Assembly: GCA_023334545.1 (NCBI GenBank)
Contig: JAADVB010000034.1
Span: forward strand, 1-64,000
DNA from: Salisapilia sapeloensis
Taxonomy: Eukaryota > Oomycota > Peronosporomycetes > Peronosporales > Salisapiliaceae
Reading direction: 5' to 3'
Length of the DNA stretch: 64,000 nucleotides
A model generated the notes under the pieces. The model was not told the origin of the DNA and searched no databases. It saw only the letters and a list, made by a program, of their open reading frames with translations. Numbering within the stretch: the first letter of the stretch is position 1; each line of letters starts with the position of its first letter. Below, one piece after another: positions 31,901 to 42,096 of the stretch. Both the position numbers and the translations under genes were made by a program.

Positions 31901-34900
31901 CATTGCTGTAGTGCCAAGTCAGCTGTCTGGGCGAGGAGTGCGTCTACCGTCGGCTTCTTCTCATTGTCCATGACCGCAATGTACAGTCGTTGAAGCCTTG
32001 TCTGCGGAGAGCTCAAGTCTGCAGCTGCCTGTCGACCAGGAGCAACGAGAAGTTGCTTAGCCTGCTGCCACTCACCTCTCTTCCACGAACAGTCCAGCAG
32101 TAGCTCTTGGTTTTGCGTTGATCTGGCAAAGTCATGCAGTAGCTGCCACTGACACAACTGACGAGCTGTACCGACCCAACGGTCTTCCCATAACCTTAAC
32201 TCGAATGCATTCACACTTTCGATGTCCCACTCTCCAGTCTTCACCTTAGATAGAGCCTTGTAGTATCCATCCTGTGCTTCATGTACGCTTCCAAGTGCTT
32301 CCAATGCAAGTGCTTTCTTCGTCTCCATGCTATCAACGTTGCGCATCGCTAAACCTGTGCGTAGATCCTGTTCGTTCAGATGCTTGTAGATCGTACTAAG
32401 TGCTTCAATCCATCGCATTCGTGTCTTTACTCCTAAAGAAGCGTTCTCTACTTGGAACTCACACAACCTCGTCGCGTGGTTCCATACGCCGTAGTTACTA
32501 GCTAGATGAAGCACAAGCTCTGGCGTTAATGCCGGAGCATCATGACTGACTGAGACGATGCCACGTACCAACGGCTGAACTGCGTTTGTGCGGCGGAGAC
32601 AGCATGATAGAGGTACGTTCAAGTCTCGCTTGAGAAACTTGGAAGAAAGCACCTTAATGAGATCCGAGTTCGCCTGCTGTCGTTGAATGTTTGTCAGTAG
32701 CATCCATGCCGATCGGAAGAGAGCGACCCACAGCTCACTCGCCAACTCCATGTCCACATGACACAACGTTCGAAGCTCATCAAGCATATCGCCAGAACTA
32801 GAGGTGGTGTACTTGCCGATAGCTGCCTCTGCTGTCGTGCTACTCATCACTTGGTCCTGCTCCTCATCACATAAACGAAGAGAGAGAGGAACCTTGGTTG
32901 AAACAGCAGATAAGAGCACCTCCGTACCCACGATCGGCCAATAGCGAGTACCGTTCGACTGCCACTCTTGCTGAAGAACCAATTGCAACCTCTCCGTCGG
33001 GTCTTCTGCACAGGTGGCTAAGAAGCGTTGTAGGAATTGCCTTCGAACGTCCACCTTTGGAGCTAGCAGGCCAGACATGAAGTGATTTGTCAGCCCTTGC
33101 GTCTTAGCACTAGGACTTATGTGCAGTAAAGACGGATGTGGTCCGTCTGAATCGCTCAGCCTTATAATCAAGTCGTAGTACTGATCGTTCAGTGGTACAG
33201 ATGCGACTTCATTCAATCGATCGAGTCCTGCCATCTTGCTTAGAAGCAGCATTTTGTCCTTGGCGGATAGAAGCTGCTTTTCATCGTTTATCAACAGAGT
33301 TGCTGAAATCTTACTGGCTTGGAGAAGCAAAGGAACATTGCTAGAGCTATCTAGACAGTGCACAAGTAGGCTAGAAAATGCCTTTCGTTGGTCTCCGGAC
33401 GGAAGAGAGCACTTAGATAGCAAAGAATAGCACAAAATCAAGAACTCGATCGATGGCTTTCGAGTAGAGACAGTGCCGCCTCCAGGAACACGTTTCCTGC
33501 TGCCATCATTCGCTGGATTCTCTGCACCTGGTCGAATCGGTTCTGCACTCTCGACAGATTTAGTCGCCCCACGCTGCTTTTCCTTCTTCTTTAAGTGGCG
33601 CACGACGTTGTTGACTGCAAGATTGGATCGTCCAGCCTGTAGCTGATCCCATTCATCCACCAACGCCAGTGTCGGTGTCGCCATCACATTGTTCCGTCCA
33701 AAAGCATCCGTCGAAACGTGTGCTTCTGGAGTCGAGTCATTCGATACGTTCCCACCACTGCCCTTTTCATTACCAGCCACCTCTTGCGATATGTGTTCCT
33801 TGGTGAACTTTTGTGCTAGCTTCAATAGAGGATCAGCGAACTGTTCAACAAAGGATGGATCGGCTTCCGTTAACGTCGTAAGCAGTCGGACAGTCATTTC
33901 ACCAGGAAAGTTAGCTGCAGATGACAGCATGCGTGGATGATGACCAAACAAGAAACGGATACGAGCAGCCTCATTATTCACCATGGATGCAGGCAGCTTC
34001 TGCTGCTTACCTGCTGCATTCGCTGCTGCTGCATTAGGTGGTCGACCAGGAGGATTGGCTTGTCCCTTGTTCTTCTTGCCTGCAGCACCAGAAGTGGACA
34101 CTGCGGTGGACGTTTCGGACTGCTGGTACGCTGCAGCATTCGTCAGACGTTCGTTGATGATGCTTTGCAGCCACGGGTAGAATTGACATGCTTCTAGATG
34201 CGTATCAGTAGCGGATGGCGGACTGATTTCCACCATGCGCTTGAGGAATGACGTTAGACCATGCTGAATATCAGGTGCATGTCTGTCAAAGCACGGTTCG
34301 AGCAACTTCATGATGCGTGGAGCGTACTGGACAACGTACGGTACCGATCGAGTCGACTTGTTTACGACTTCTGGCGCTATGAGTGAGTTCAGAATACCCA
34401 AGACAGCATCCAAGATGGTCGGAGAGGAAAGTGGTGCGCCCTTCGGGACAGAGAAAAAGGCTGGAAGGGAGGACTGACCGCTACTTTGCTGCTGCTTCGT
34501 ACCCTGAGCTGCCTGTTGCCGTACGATCGTATCGGCAGTGACAGCAACGAGCTTGTCAAAGTACGAGAGACGGATTGTCGAGGACGGCCAGAGTCGAATG
34601 GCTTTATCAAAGAGTTCACCACACGTTTTGGACAGTCGGGTTGTCTCTTGCTTATCTGCAGACGACAGAGCAAAGCGGAAAGCAAAGTTGACGACGAGGT
34701 CTATCATGGCGTTACTCAACTCAAACTCTTCTTCCGACTTGGACGACTGTTTACTCGGGGACTTTTCTTCGTCCTTCGTGCCAGATGCAACTTGCTCAGT
34801 TGAGACTTTTCCTTCTTTGTCTTCTACCTTGCGCTTTTTGCCTCCACTGTCTATGGCTTCCTCTGCTGGTCTCTTATTGACTTGAGATTCGGTCGTAGTG

Positions 34901-37900
34901 TCCTTGGCAGCTAAGCGTTCTCGACGTGTAGTTTCCCACGAGATGATCAAGTCAACGATACTAACGGCGAGTCGGCGGTTGTCAGGGGTGCTGCTAGGAG
35001 GGATCGCGAGACGATTCAGACTGCTCACCATGAGCGGCACGAACTGACCACGGAATGGGTAGAAGAGCGCTGGGTGTCGTACAACCAAAAACCACACGTG
35101 GACTAACTGAGGCAAATTCTGTCCTTCTTCATACGCGATCTTCTTGGTCCACTTAATCGCCTTGATGAACTCAGCCGACGGAAGACGAGTTGGTAACGCA
35201 GGCAAGAGAATGTCAAAAGCTTTGCGTACGAGGAATCGACAATCCATGTCATACGTACGCAGCAGTGCTACGTACACTTGCAGTACGATCTTTGGTGGCG
35301 TGTCGTAGACGGAAATGAACCGACAGACGTTTACGTACGCCCACAGCTTGGACGTCAGATCAGGTGATTTGAGGTGGTTCCACGCAAACTTGATCACGTC
35401 CTTCCGATGGTCCGTCACGTGCTTACTCATATGCTGTATCAAGAGCGTCCCAAGCTTTAACAGTTCAATCCTGAGACTTTGCATGGAGTCAGGTGCATGC
35501 TCTTTGCTCGCCAAGATTTCCCGAAGAGCCCACAGGACGGTGTCCTGGTCCATGATCTCCGTATTATCTACATCTGGATCCTCAAAGCTCTTTGTCAAGA
35601 CAGGCAACACTAGCACCCGCATCGCCTTTACCTTCAGCTCTTCCGTCGCAGTCGGTTCACGCAGCATTCTCAGCACGAGTCGAATGAGCGTCCGCTTGTT
35701 CGCTGCAGAGTACGTACGAGCCACCTCTTCACTCAAGAACTTGTCCAAGAAGGAAAAGTCAAACGCTGTCGGGTGAAGGAAGACAGAGAGCAAGTCCAGA
35801 AGCACTTGTGCGTCCTCCGGCTTCGCGCGACAGTACGACACGAGACACTTGACCAGCAACTTGGTCTCAAAGTGATGCTGGATCGGCAGTCGGTCCTGTG
35901 CTAACAAGCGTTGGATACGCGCTGGCGACCTCCACAGCTTCCGAAGACACTCAATCACAACGTTCTGATTCGCAAGCCACTCGGGATGCAGCTTACTCAC
36001 CGTCCGAACTAGGCGTAGACCTTGGTAATGTAGCTCAAGCGCATCTTTCTGAGCCTTGGAAGCAAATGGACCTCCTGTCGTAGCATTCGTACTTGCCAAT
36101 GCAACCGCTGGACTCTGCACCCTCGCCAGTTTTGCCTGTGCCTGAGCCTTTGCCCTCTGAACATAAGCCGATTGTGCCTGCTTTGCCTTCTCCTGTGCTT
36201 GCGCCAAGGTCATTCCTTGTGCTTGCGCCGCCGCGAGTGTCTGTGAATGCACTTTTTGGGCATTCGCCTGGATTTGGGCTTGCAACTGCTGCGCTTGGTG
36301 GTGCGTCGTCAGATTATTCAGTCCCGACGGTTGTGCTTTTGCCAAGTACTCTTTGCTAGCTTGATTCGCCTTTGCTTGCGCCTGTTGCAACGGAAGGCCT
36401 TGGCTTTGAGCCTGTGAAAGCGCCTGGTTATAAACCTTCTGAGCATTCGCTTGCACCTGTACTTGTGACTGAACCTTTAGCGCTTGCTGAGCATTCGCTT
36501 GAGCTTGTGCCTTGGCAACGTACGCTGCTTTCGCTTGCGAACCACGTGCTTCTGCTGCTGCTTGACTGAGACCCTGCGCCTGCGCGTTGGAGATGGCCTG
36601 CTGTGCTGCTTTCTTCGCATTCGCCTGGATCTGCGCCTGAACCTTTTGATCGTCCGTGTCCTCTGTTTTCGTTTCAGTTGCAGTGGAAGTGGGTGAAGGA
36701 GAAGCTGCAGATGTGTTGGACTTGGAAGCCGCTACGAACGTCGCAGAGATAAGCATTTCAGCACCTCCGTCAGCAGTGATGACCGATCGGATAGGTGCTG
36801 CTTCTGGCAGTCGAATCAGCTGCTGGAATAGAGAGTTATAGCGCCCATCGACAAGATGCTCTCGCTTTAGAAAGTAATTCACTGTCTGCTGTGCGTACTT
36901 GTTCAGGAACTTGGCTAGAGGTTTTAGATACGGACTACTCATGCGGCCATAGCTACCGTATTTTGGTAATGCAGCCTCCAACTCCACAACACATTGCACT
37001 AGAGGTTCTAGGAACGATTCATTCGGTGGAAGCAAGTGGAAGAGATCAATAATAGCAGCGGCTACAGCAGGCTCCTCGCCTCTCTTCCAGATGCCTGGCT
37101 TGATAATGCGTTCCGGCTCCTTCCACTGATTCAAATGCTCCAACAGCTTCTCACCGAGCGTTACGTTGAAGCAGCTACTGAGCATCGTCAATAACCTCGA
37201 CAGTCCCTCAAGAAGCGGCAAGTTCAGCTTCCTATAGTCTGCTAGGTTCAGTAGAACAGGACGCAGACACTGTTGCAGCAGCTCTTTCGGCAGTGCCATG
37301 TCCTTATTCCGCTTGTTGAGCTGGATCACATCGCCCAACGCTTTCTGCGCTGAGGAGACGAGAGACTCTGGCTGACCTGTCAAGTACCGGAAGAAGACAC
37401 CTACGAAGCGGTTCCTAGCGTCTTGGTGTTCACGAAAGTCTTCTGGTGCCGCCAAAAGTGCTGCTCGGAAGAGACGTACGGCAGCGATGCGTAGCTCGGA
37501 GGCTTGAGAGAGACTGAAAGGATACTCTTGAGAGGACGCTGCGCCAGGTAAGCTGGACGAATTGGATGACAACTCGCCATCACTACGTTGAGACGATAAT
37601 GGAGACTCTTCTGTGATAAGTTTCCAGACATCATGCAAAAAGTTGAGCAGCTCTTTTGTAAGTTCAAAGACTGGCGGATCGAGTTCCAAAACGTACGCCA
37701 TCGCATCGACGTATCCGACTCTTGTCATGGACGGAAGGGACTTGAGATTGCAACTCGTGGTCTGTTTAGACAGCATGGCATAGTACGGAGACAACAAGGT
37801 CGAAATGTCTGTCTGGGAGAGCTGAGCAAACTGTTGGATGCACTTCTTGGCACTGTCTCGCGCTGGTGTTTTGGCGCTTAGCAAGTGGACAACGAACATT

Positions 37901-40900
37901 TGGAAGAGTTCCGTGTGTTGGAACGACGCGGATGCCGCAAAGGTCGAGTCACTCGTCTCTTCCGACTGCAACGAGCCTACTTGCCATGCCTTTTCAACAA
38001 TGAAGAGCAGTGCCTCATTCGCATGCTTGGACACGACAGAAGAAACTTCAGCCGGATGGTCTGACAGTACGAACAAAAGCGCACGCACAATGGTAAGTAG
38101 ATTCTCATGGCACCAGCGAGCATCGAGGCGAACCGCCAACGCACGCAGACCGAGTGTACTTCCGTACTTTCGACGCCATCCACTCTTGTCGTAGCAAGCA
38201 TGGGCAAAGACAGCGCATGATGTATTAAAGAGACCTCCTGCAGTCTTGACAGCCTCTTCAGAAGAGTCATAGTAGGCAACAGCAGCATCCACAATGGTGC
38301 CTAGTACGCTTTCACCATGCTCTGCAACTTGATTATCATCTGAGCTGAGTGCATCTAAAAGTACGTTAAGAAGCATGTACAAGTCTTCAGACGACTCGGC
38401 GCCTTCCTGCATGCCTGCACTCCCATACATTGTCTGCTGAAGAGCCTCGATTCGTTCCGCCGTCGCAAGGTTTCTACCTGGAGACACACCTCGATTTCCG
38501 GCAGTCAACGTGCATGGCTCTAACGTCGAAAAAGGTTCCGATGTGGGGTCTTTTCGCCAGCAGTAACGAATAGCTCTCTTCGTAAGAACGGACGCTAGTG
38601 CTGCTATAAACGACATGGCTTCTTCACCAATATCCACATCCGTCGACACGTCTAATAGAAGAACAAGTAGCTTGTGAAGGACACTGCGTTGTGCCTCCAA
38701 TGCTTCAATCTGTCGCACGAGCGCTCGAGACGCGGTCGTATCGTTCTTCTCAAGACACGTAGCTACAATCTCCTGAACATCCGGTCCGGTTGAACTAGTC
38801 GACTCGTCGTCTTTATCCAGACGAAGTGCGATGACGAGTGTCCTACAAGCGACCGAAAAGGCCGCGTGCTTGTGTTCCTGCACAGTGTCCCGTATACGTG
38901 TCATCGTCTCCTTCTCCAACTCTAATGTCTTTTCATCCTTTTCGAGCAAAAACGACGGTCCGGACGACTCACTTTCATCAAGGTCTTCAAAGTCCACTAG
39001 ACGAGAATCAATCTTTCCTTCTCGAGCCCACTCGCAAGGTTTCTTGTGCACGTACTTGCGCAAAACGACACAAAGTCTCGAGACGATGGCTCCTATGGGT
39101 AACTTGAGATCCGTCTCGGATGCATCCTTCCACTTGAACAAGAACTCTAGGTCTGGTGACATGCGATCTGAGTTGTTTAGCTCGAGTGGATCCATTAGAT
39201 ACTGCCGATTGCGTCCACCAATCTTACCCAGAATACGCATCGCCAGCTCTCCATACGGGTAGGGAGGTGGTAAGAGGTGGGTATTTAGTGCCTCAATGAT
39301 TTCGGTTAGGAGTCGATCTTGGGACGTCATGATGGGGTAGAGAAAGTCTGGATTCAAGTTGTCCACCCAGAACTCTAGCGTACGTAGCCCAAGGAAGGCA
39401 AGTTCTCCTTTGGAAAGAATAGCCTTCACCACTGACTTCATGAGGGACGGAAGGTATTGTAGCAACGAGCTCAGTCGTGCTGGAATCGTTAGGCATAGTT
39501 CCAAAAGCACCTCTTGCATGGCAGGCCGTTGAATATGCTTTTGAAGTCGCATGAGCGCTGACAAGACACCAGACAGTAATGGAAAGACCTCCTTGTAAAA
39601 GTTCTCATACTTGCCACCAGAAATGGATCGAAATAGAGCTCTTAACAGCAACAAGTAATTGTCCGGATGTGGAGTGACAGTCGCTTCACGGAGACAAGCT
39701 TCAATGATCGAGCGCAGGTGTGGGAAAAGCGCCGATTCGTTTGACTTGAAGAGCGTCACACTGCCAAAGACGATTTTAAAAAGACGCAGGACGATAGATG
39801 CTCGATGCGCTTTCGACACAGGACGCATGCGTTCAAAGCGCAGACTTTCAATCTCCAACACACGTTGCTCACGAGACGTATCCTGCAGTTCACTATCTGC
39901 CTCGACACTTAGATCCTGCATCTGCGTAATGAGGAACTTCAGTAAGATCTCTGCAAACCAGCAGCTAACGTTCGAGTTCGCGAGAAAGTGCTGTGGGATC
40001 GTCAGAATAGCATTGTCCTGTAGGATACATTCAAACAGAAGATCAATGTTCGCAATGAAGAGATCACGAAAATCCGCTGCTTCTAACACTGTGAAAGCAC
40101 CTGCGAAGTGGTCCAGCATTTGCTTTTCTTCTGCAAGTGTGTTCTCGGACAAGGTGTACAGCACAAAACATCGGAGACCGTTCTGAAGCACTTTCGAGAT
40201 AAGCATTCGTTCGTCATCTGTCAACGGGAAGCTCTGGTTACTAGCATCCACTTGAAGAGTACTGTTGCTGGATAGAGGACTTGGATTTCGGTAGTGAGCC
40301 GTACACCAGATGACGGCTCTAATGCCTAGAATCATGGTCCTAAGGAGCGACTTGAGGTCACGCAAGGAAGGCTCTTCCTCTCCAACTGCCTCATCCGACT
40401 TTTGAGACTTGCGATACGGCTGTAAAAGCTGCTTTAGCTTCGCATCGTACGCAGATTCTTCTCCTGATTCCTTCGGAAGAAGACTACTCTGTCGAATTTT
40501 ACGCATGGCGCCACCGTCCAGCACATCGTTCCGCTCCCCATCCTTCTGACGCATTGAAGCTGCTAGCGCCACGGGAATATTATCTAGCGTCGTACCGAAC
40601 TTGCCAGAGATTGTCAGCAAGATACGAGCGAGGATGTTGCGCCCCCTCCATCCGTCAGGCTCTTCGTTCTTCGCACTGATGTCAACAAGGTTCAGGAGTA
40701 GTCTGATGGACGTTGTCTGTATGGAGATCGGCAAGGTCGCGTCGTGAATCCGTTTACCGTAGAACTCAACGATACGACTCACCTGACCCAGCGTCAGCAT
40801 ATCGCGGACATGATGGATCATGTCGGCGAGCGTCGAATATGCCAGCGGTCGGATCTGGAAGAAGCTACTGCGGCCTTTACCCACAAGCACATCGTCATTC

Positions 40901-42096
40901 ATGAGCGTCTCCAGTTGTGCGTAGAAACCTCGTCGAAAGTCTGTCGAAATGATGTGTCGAGCAGCTACGAAGATGTCCTTTCGAAGCACAAACGCGTCTT
41001 TCGGACAAGCTACAAGCAGCTTGACGGTGTACTCGCAGATGGAATCTTGGTATGGACGTACTTGATGGGCACAACCGCGCAAGAGGTACGTTACAAACGA
41101 CAGTGTTTTCACTTGACAGTCTAGGAAGTTGGTGTATCGTGTCGGATGCATCTTAGCAGCATGGTCTGGTGCTTTCAAAGCCAAGGCACGCATCATGGCA
41201 GGTACTAGAACCGGCACGTAGCGCTCGACGTATGGAGGGTAGGATTGGAAAAGCAACATGATGAGCAACGGTGCTTCGGAGATCGTTTTAAACGATTCCA
41301 TACCACCCCAAAGCTCCTGCTCAGTAGACTCTGTCCCTGGTTTTTCGCTCTCTGTAAATGTCGATTCAGGCTCCACTTTCGACGTTGGAGGCTGCTGGTC
41401 AGAAGACGCTGTTGCTTCCGATGTGACTTCATCAGCGACGACGACAGGGTCAGGAACTGAGACAGGTGCGCTCTCTTCTTTCGTCTCTTCGTCCTCTGTC
41501 GACTTGGCTTCTGGGTTCTCCGGCTTCATCTCGAGCTCCGACACGTCGGACGGTATTTCTGTTTCATTCATTGCTGCGGAGACTGCTGCTGTCGTCAACG
41601 GACTATTCTCAGCAGCTTTTGCTTCAGGAGGTGGTTCTGGAAACTGTTTCTTGATCGTCGTCTGTAGTTGTTTGTACATTTGCTGCACGACTTCGAGGAA
41701 CGCTGGGACGTCACTCTTGAGCGCCGGACGATAGCTCCTGTGCAGATCGAACAGCGTCTTTTGTGCTAACAAGGCATTCTCTTCATTGTCTTCCTTTATC
41801 ACGTGGAGTAGCAACGGAACGAGCTGTGGAAGGTGCGCTTTGAGTGCTTCACCCATGGGCACACGACCGACGATCTGCAAAAGGACTTTGCGACACCGGT
41901 GCCTGGTATTGGCATGTGTCTGTGGCAGCTCATCCGTTTCCAGCAGTTTCTTCCAGACGGGAAAAAGTTGCTCGAGGATGCTCCCGAGCTGCGGTGTATG
42001 AAAGACATCAGCTCGTCGGTTGAGCTCCTGGAGCTCCTGCAATCGAGTCTCCGAGGTGCCTTCCAAGAGCTTTTGCTTGGTCACTTCGACGTTCAT
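28918..42096 (-). CDS. TRRAP: Tra1/TRRAP, PIKK-family pseudokinase scaffold
   Basis: A single uninterrupted exon of 4392 residues. Tra1/TRRAP recruits the SAGA and NuA4/TIP60 histone acetyltransferase complexes to activators. The frame is open to 42147 but the first ATG is at 42096 (MNVEVTKQKLLEG). The N-terminal two thirds are HEAT-like helical repeats, broken by acidic or low-complexity loops. One loop at about residue 2415 contains a likely bipartite nuclear signal, KRPAEEAIDSGGKKRKVED. FAT-type helical repeats follow. The PI3K-like domain starts near 4035. Where active PIKKs have DRHxxN and DFG, this protein has GDRTPHRLLFSRRTGRVV, so it lacks the catalytic residues, as TRRAP does. The FATC domain ends in TWYPWL. 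Size is larger than yeast Tra1 (3744) and human TRRAP (3859), mainly from insertions. Confidence 0.95.
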   Translation of the reverse strand: MNVEVTKQKLLEGTSETRLQELQELNRRADVFHTPQLGSILEQLFPVWKKLLETDELPQTHANTRHRCRKVLLQIVGRVPMGEALKAHLPQLVPLLLHVIKEDNEENALLAQKTLFDLHRSYRPALKSDVPAFLEVVQQMYKQLQTTIKKQFPEPPPEAKAAENSPLTTAAVSAAMNETEIPSDVSELEMKPENPEAKSTEDEETKEESAPVSVPDPVVVADEVTSEATASSDQQPPTSKVEPESTFTESEKPGTESTEQELWGGMESFKTISEAPLLIMLLFQSYPPYVERYVPVLVPAMMRALALKAPDHAAKMHPTRYTNFLDCQVKTLSFVTYLLRGCAHQVRPYQDSICEYTVKLLVACPKDAFVLRKDIFVAARHIISTDFRRGFYAQLETLMNDDVLVGKGRSSFFQIRPLAYSTLADMIHHVRDMLTLGQVSRIVEFYGKRIHDATLPISIQTTSIRLLLNLVDISAKNEEPDGWRGRNILARILLTISGKFGTTLDNIPVALAASMRQKDGERNDVLDGGAMRKIRQSSLLPKESGEESAYDAKLKQLLQPYRKSQKSDEAVGEEEPSLRDLKSLLRTMILGIRAVIWCTAHYRNPSPLSSNSTLQVDASNQSFPLTDDERMLISKVLQNGLRCFVLYTLSENTLAEEKQMLDHFAGAFTVLEAADFRDLFIANIDLLFECILQDNAILTIPQHFLANSNVSCWFAEILLKFLITQMQDLSVEADSELQDTSREQRVLEIESLRFERMRPVSKAHRASIVLRLFKIVFGSVTLFKSNESALFPHLRSIIEACLREATVTPHPDNYLLLLRALFRSISGGKYENFYKEVFPLLSGVLSALMRLQKHIQRPAMQEVLLELCLTIPARLSSLLQYLPSLMKSVVKAILSKGELAFLGLRTLEFWVDNLNPDFLYPIMTSQDRLLTEIIEALNTHLLPPPYPYGELAMRILGKIGGRNRQYLMDPLELNNSDRMSPDLEFLFKWKDASETDLKLPIGAIVSRLCVVLRKYVHKKPCEWAREGKIDSRLVDFEDLDESESSGPSFLLEKDEKTLELEKETMTRIRDTVQEHKHAAFSVACRTLVIALRLDKDDESTSSTGPDVQEIVATCLEKNDTTASRALVRQIEALEAQRSVLHKLLVLLLDVSTDVDIGEEAMSFIAALASVLTKRAIRYCWRKDPTSEPFSTLEPCTLTAGNRGVSPGRNLATAERIEALQQTMYGSAGMQEGAESSEDLYMLLNVLLDALSSDDNQVAEHGESVLGTIVDAAVAYYDSSEEAVKTAGGLFNTSCAVFAHACYDKSGWRRKYGSTLGLRALAVRLDARWCHENLLTIVRALLFVLSDHPAEVSSVVSKHANEALLFIVEKAWQVGSLQSEETSDSTFAASASFQHTELFQMFVVHLLSAKTPARDSAKKCIQQFAQLSQTDISTLLSPYYAMLSKQTTSCNLKSLPSMTRVGYVDAMAYVLELDPPVFELTKELLNFLHDVWKLITEESPLSSQRSDGELSSNSSSLPGAASSQEYPFSLSQASELRIAAVRLFRAALLAAPEDFREHQDARNRFVGVFFRYLTGQPESLVSSAQKALGDVIQLNKRNKDMALPKELLQQCLRPVLLNLADYRKLNLPLLEGLSRLLTMLSSCFNVTLGEKLLEHLNQWKEPERIIKPGIWKRGEEPAVAAAIIDLFHLLPPNESFLEPLVQCVVELEAALPKYGSYGRMSSPYLKPLAKFLNKYAQQTVNYFLKREHLVDGRYNSLFQQLIRLPEAAPIRSVITADGGAEMLISATFVAASKSNTSAASPSPTSTATETKTEDTDDQKVQAQIQANAKKAAQQAISNAQAQGLSQAAAEARGSQAKAAYVAKAQAQANAQQALKVQSQVQVQANAQKVYNQALSQAQSQGLPLQQAQAKANQASKEYLAKAQPSGLNNLTTHHQAQQLQAQIQANAQKVHSQTLAAAQAQGMTLAQAQEKAKQAQSAYVQRAKAQAQAKLARVQSPAVALASTNATTGGPFASKAQKDALELHYQGLRLVRTVSKLHPEWLANQNVVIECLRKLWRSPARIQRLLAQDRLPIQHHFETKLLVKCLVSYCRAKPEDAQVLLDLLSVFLHPTAFDFSFLDKFLSEEVARTYSAANKRTLIRLVLRMLREPTATEELKVKAMRVLVLPVLTKSFEDPDVDNTEIMDQDTVLWALREILASKEHAPDSMQSLRIELLKLGTLLIQHMSKHVTDHRKDVIKFAWNHLKSPDLTSKLWAYVNVCRFISVYDTPPKIVLQVYVALLRTYDMDCRFLVRKAFDILLPALPTRLPSAEFIKAIKWTKKIAYEEGQNLPQLVHVWFLVVRHPALFYPFRGQFVPLMVSSLNRLAIPPSSTPDNRRLAVSIVDLIISWETTRRERLAAKDTTTESQVNKRPAEEAIDSGGKKRKVEDKEGKVSTEQVASGTKDEEKSPSKQSSKSEEEFELSNAMIDLVVNFAFRFALSSADKQETTRLSKTCGELFDKAIRLWPSSTIRLSYFDKLVAVTADTIVRQQAAQGTKQQQSSGQSSLPAFFSVPKGAPLSSPTILDAVLGILNSLIAPEVVNKSTRSVPYVVQYAPRIMKLLEPCFDRHAPDIQHGLTSFLKRMVEISPPSATDTHLEACQFYPWLQSIINERLTNAAAYQQSETSTAVSTSGAAGKKNKGQANPPGRPPNAAAANAAGKQQKLPASMVNNEAARIRFLFGHHPRMLSSAANFPGEMTVRLLTTLTEADPSFVEQFADPLLKLAQKFTKEHISQEVAGNEKGSGGNVSNDSTPEAHVSTDAFGRNNVMATPTLALVDEWDQLQAGRSNLAVNNVVRHLKKKEKQRGATKSVESAEPIRPGAENPANDGSRKRVPGGGTVSTRKPSIEFLILCYSLLSKCSLPSGDQRKAFSSLLVHCLDSSSNVPLLLQASKISATLLINDEKQLLSAKDKMLLLSKMAGLDRLNEVASVPLNDQYYDLIIRLSDSDGPHPSLLHISPSAKTQGLTNHFMSGLLAPKVDVRRQFLQRFLATCAEDPTERLQLVLQQEWQSNGTRYWPIVGTEVLLSAVSTKVPLSLRLCDEEQDQVMSSTTAEAAIGKYTTSSSGDMLDELRTLCHVDMELASELWVALFRSAWMLLTNIQRQQANSDLIKVLSSKFLKRDLNVPLSCCLRRTNAVQPLVRGIVSVSHDAPALTPELVLHLASNYGVWNHATRLCEFQVENASLGVKTRMRWIEALSTIYKHLNEQDLRTGLAMRNVDSMETKKALALEALGSVHEAQDGYYKALSKVKTGEWDIESVNAFELRLWEDRWVGTARQLCQWQLLHDFARSTQNQELLLDCSWKRGEWQQAKQLLVAPGRQAAADLSSPQTRLQRLYIAVMDNEKKPTVDALLAQTADLALQQWQGLPRVLSRTHLPLLHLFHKFVEVKESVQMMREIKTASTSHVLPNLKPAVNTWRERLPNKWEPILLWDDVLSWRSHMFQVVKTSFSWSDPQVLAAMHDSPWSVVKLAHTARKQSLPDVCLGALSKLYSVQAMDVQDAFAKLREQVSICLDSSKEYAGGLGVLHSTNLDYFSLRQKAEMFRLKALFLEALGQQSDANQTFSQCLQICDSFGKGWLSWGHFCYAQYKQTGELKLAAQTIACYLQAIHHRCNSARLLIARVLRLLGEDDSNGQLVQAFESHGKQLPIWVWIVWIPQLLLALGRPEAPQIRGLLRGLSAKFPQALYYTMRAFFLENRDSCSDTSSTRSSLGSLRETSNEFVYYRTKTNNVVAVPSSYSLAQIQEIPGLVGSAMQSLTEAGVSANTVLSLTFWKDKMKTSQGMRQDLGPVQYTEDLLNFLRKSHDALTFEMEGMLEEMITRFRPGPEEELLTAVRAVLLKCYQLPPQKQDDPAPKMILATLARVGGKLFSLQPHQRNSKHIQFAERFQRAFERDFPSATDEMDKSVDGDKSSLGHVMDRLKKWKHLLQLRVQKVGKRNSGKLPLEHWSRHLIELSSSAMEVPGQYISDSEPIKDLHPRILHLGHNIDVVLRNGFTHRRVALGGSDGRTYHFLVQYSMPHLTRTDERIMQMHLLLNRLLQRQKETKQRNAVLHVPKVIPFTPRVRLLEDDKDLVTLGDVYDLHCKRNGTDPDQPLELYSQKVSDACSTLTGNESAQEKEAIVAKAKEGVFTEACEKYVPETLLSKYIAGICSSSDAYFQFRNEFAKHLALSSFLSYALFVGDRTPHRLLFSRRTGRVVSSELRPTYASNGTLENNSAMPFRLTRNLHNFVTQAGVEGSMSIVFKAAATALVNEQDILHDQLSLFFRDDLMSWYLSKMKLAGNNDEQQPQLLLQAKKKLESQVQQRVGTNVNLFMGRVKGIAEKKEEAEERSGKNVKELLDIATSPERQQSMYSTWYPWL
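36100..36665 (-). repeat. Gln/Ala-rich repeats inside TRRAP
   Basis: Coding low-complexity region of roughly residues 1810-2000. It is built from repeated units such as QAQIQANAQK, AQAQGL and KAYVAKAQAQ, spaced about 60 codons apart. Gln and Ala dominate and charged residues are mainly Lys. On DNA the plus strand shows recurring TTGCGCTTG/CTTGTGC-like words. Flanking sequence resumes ordinary HEAT-like helices, so this is an inserted loop rather than part of the conserved scaffold. Confidence 0.85.

Noticed and set aside
33937-36841. Many plus-strand open frames antisense to TRRAP
   Set aside because: They are by-products of codon use and of the repeat block in the long minus-strand gene; none has a recognisable domain.
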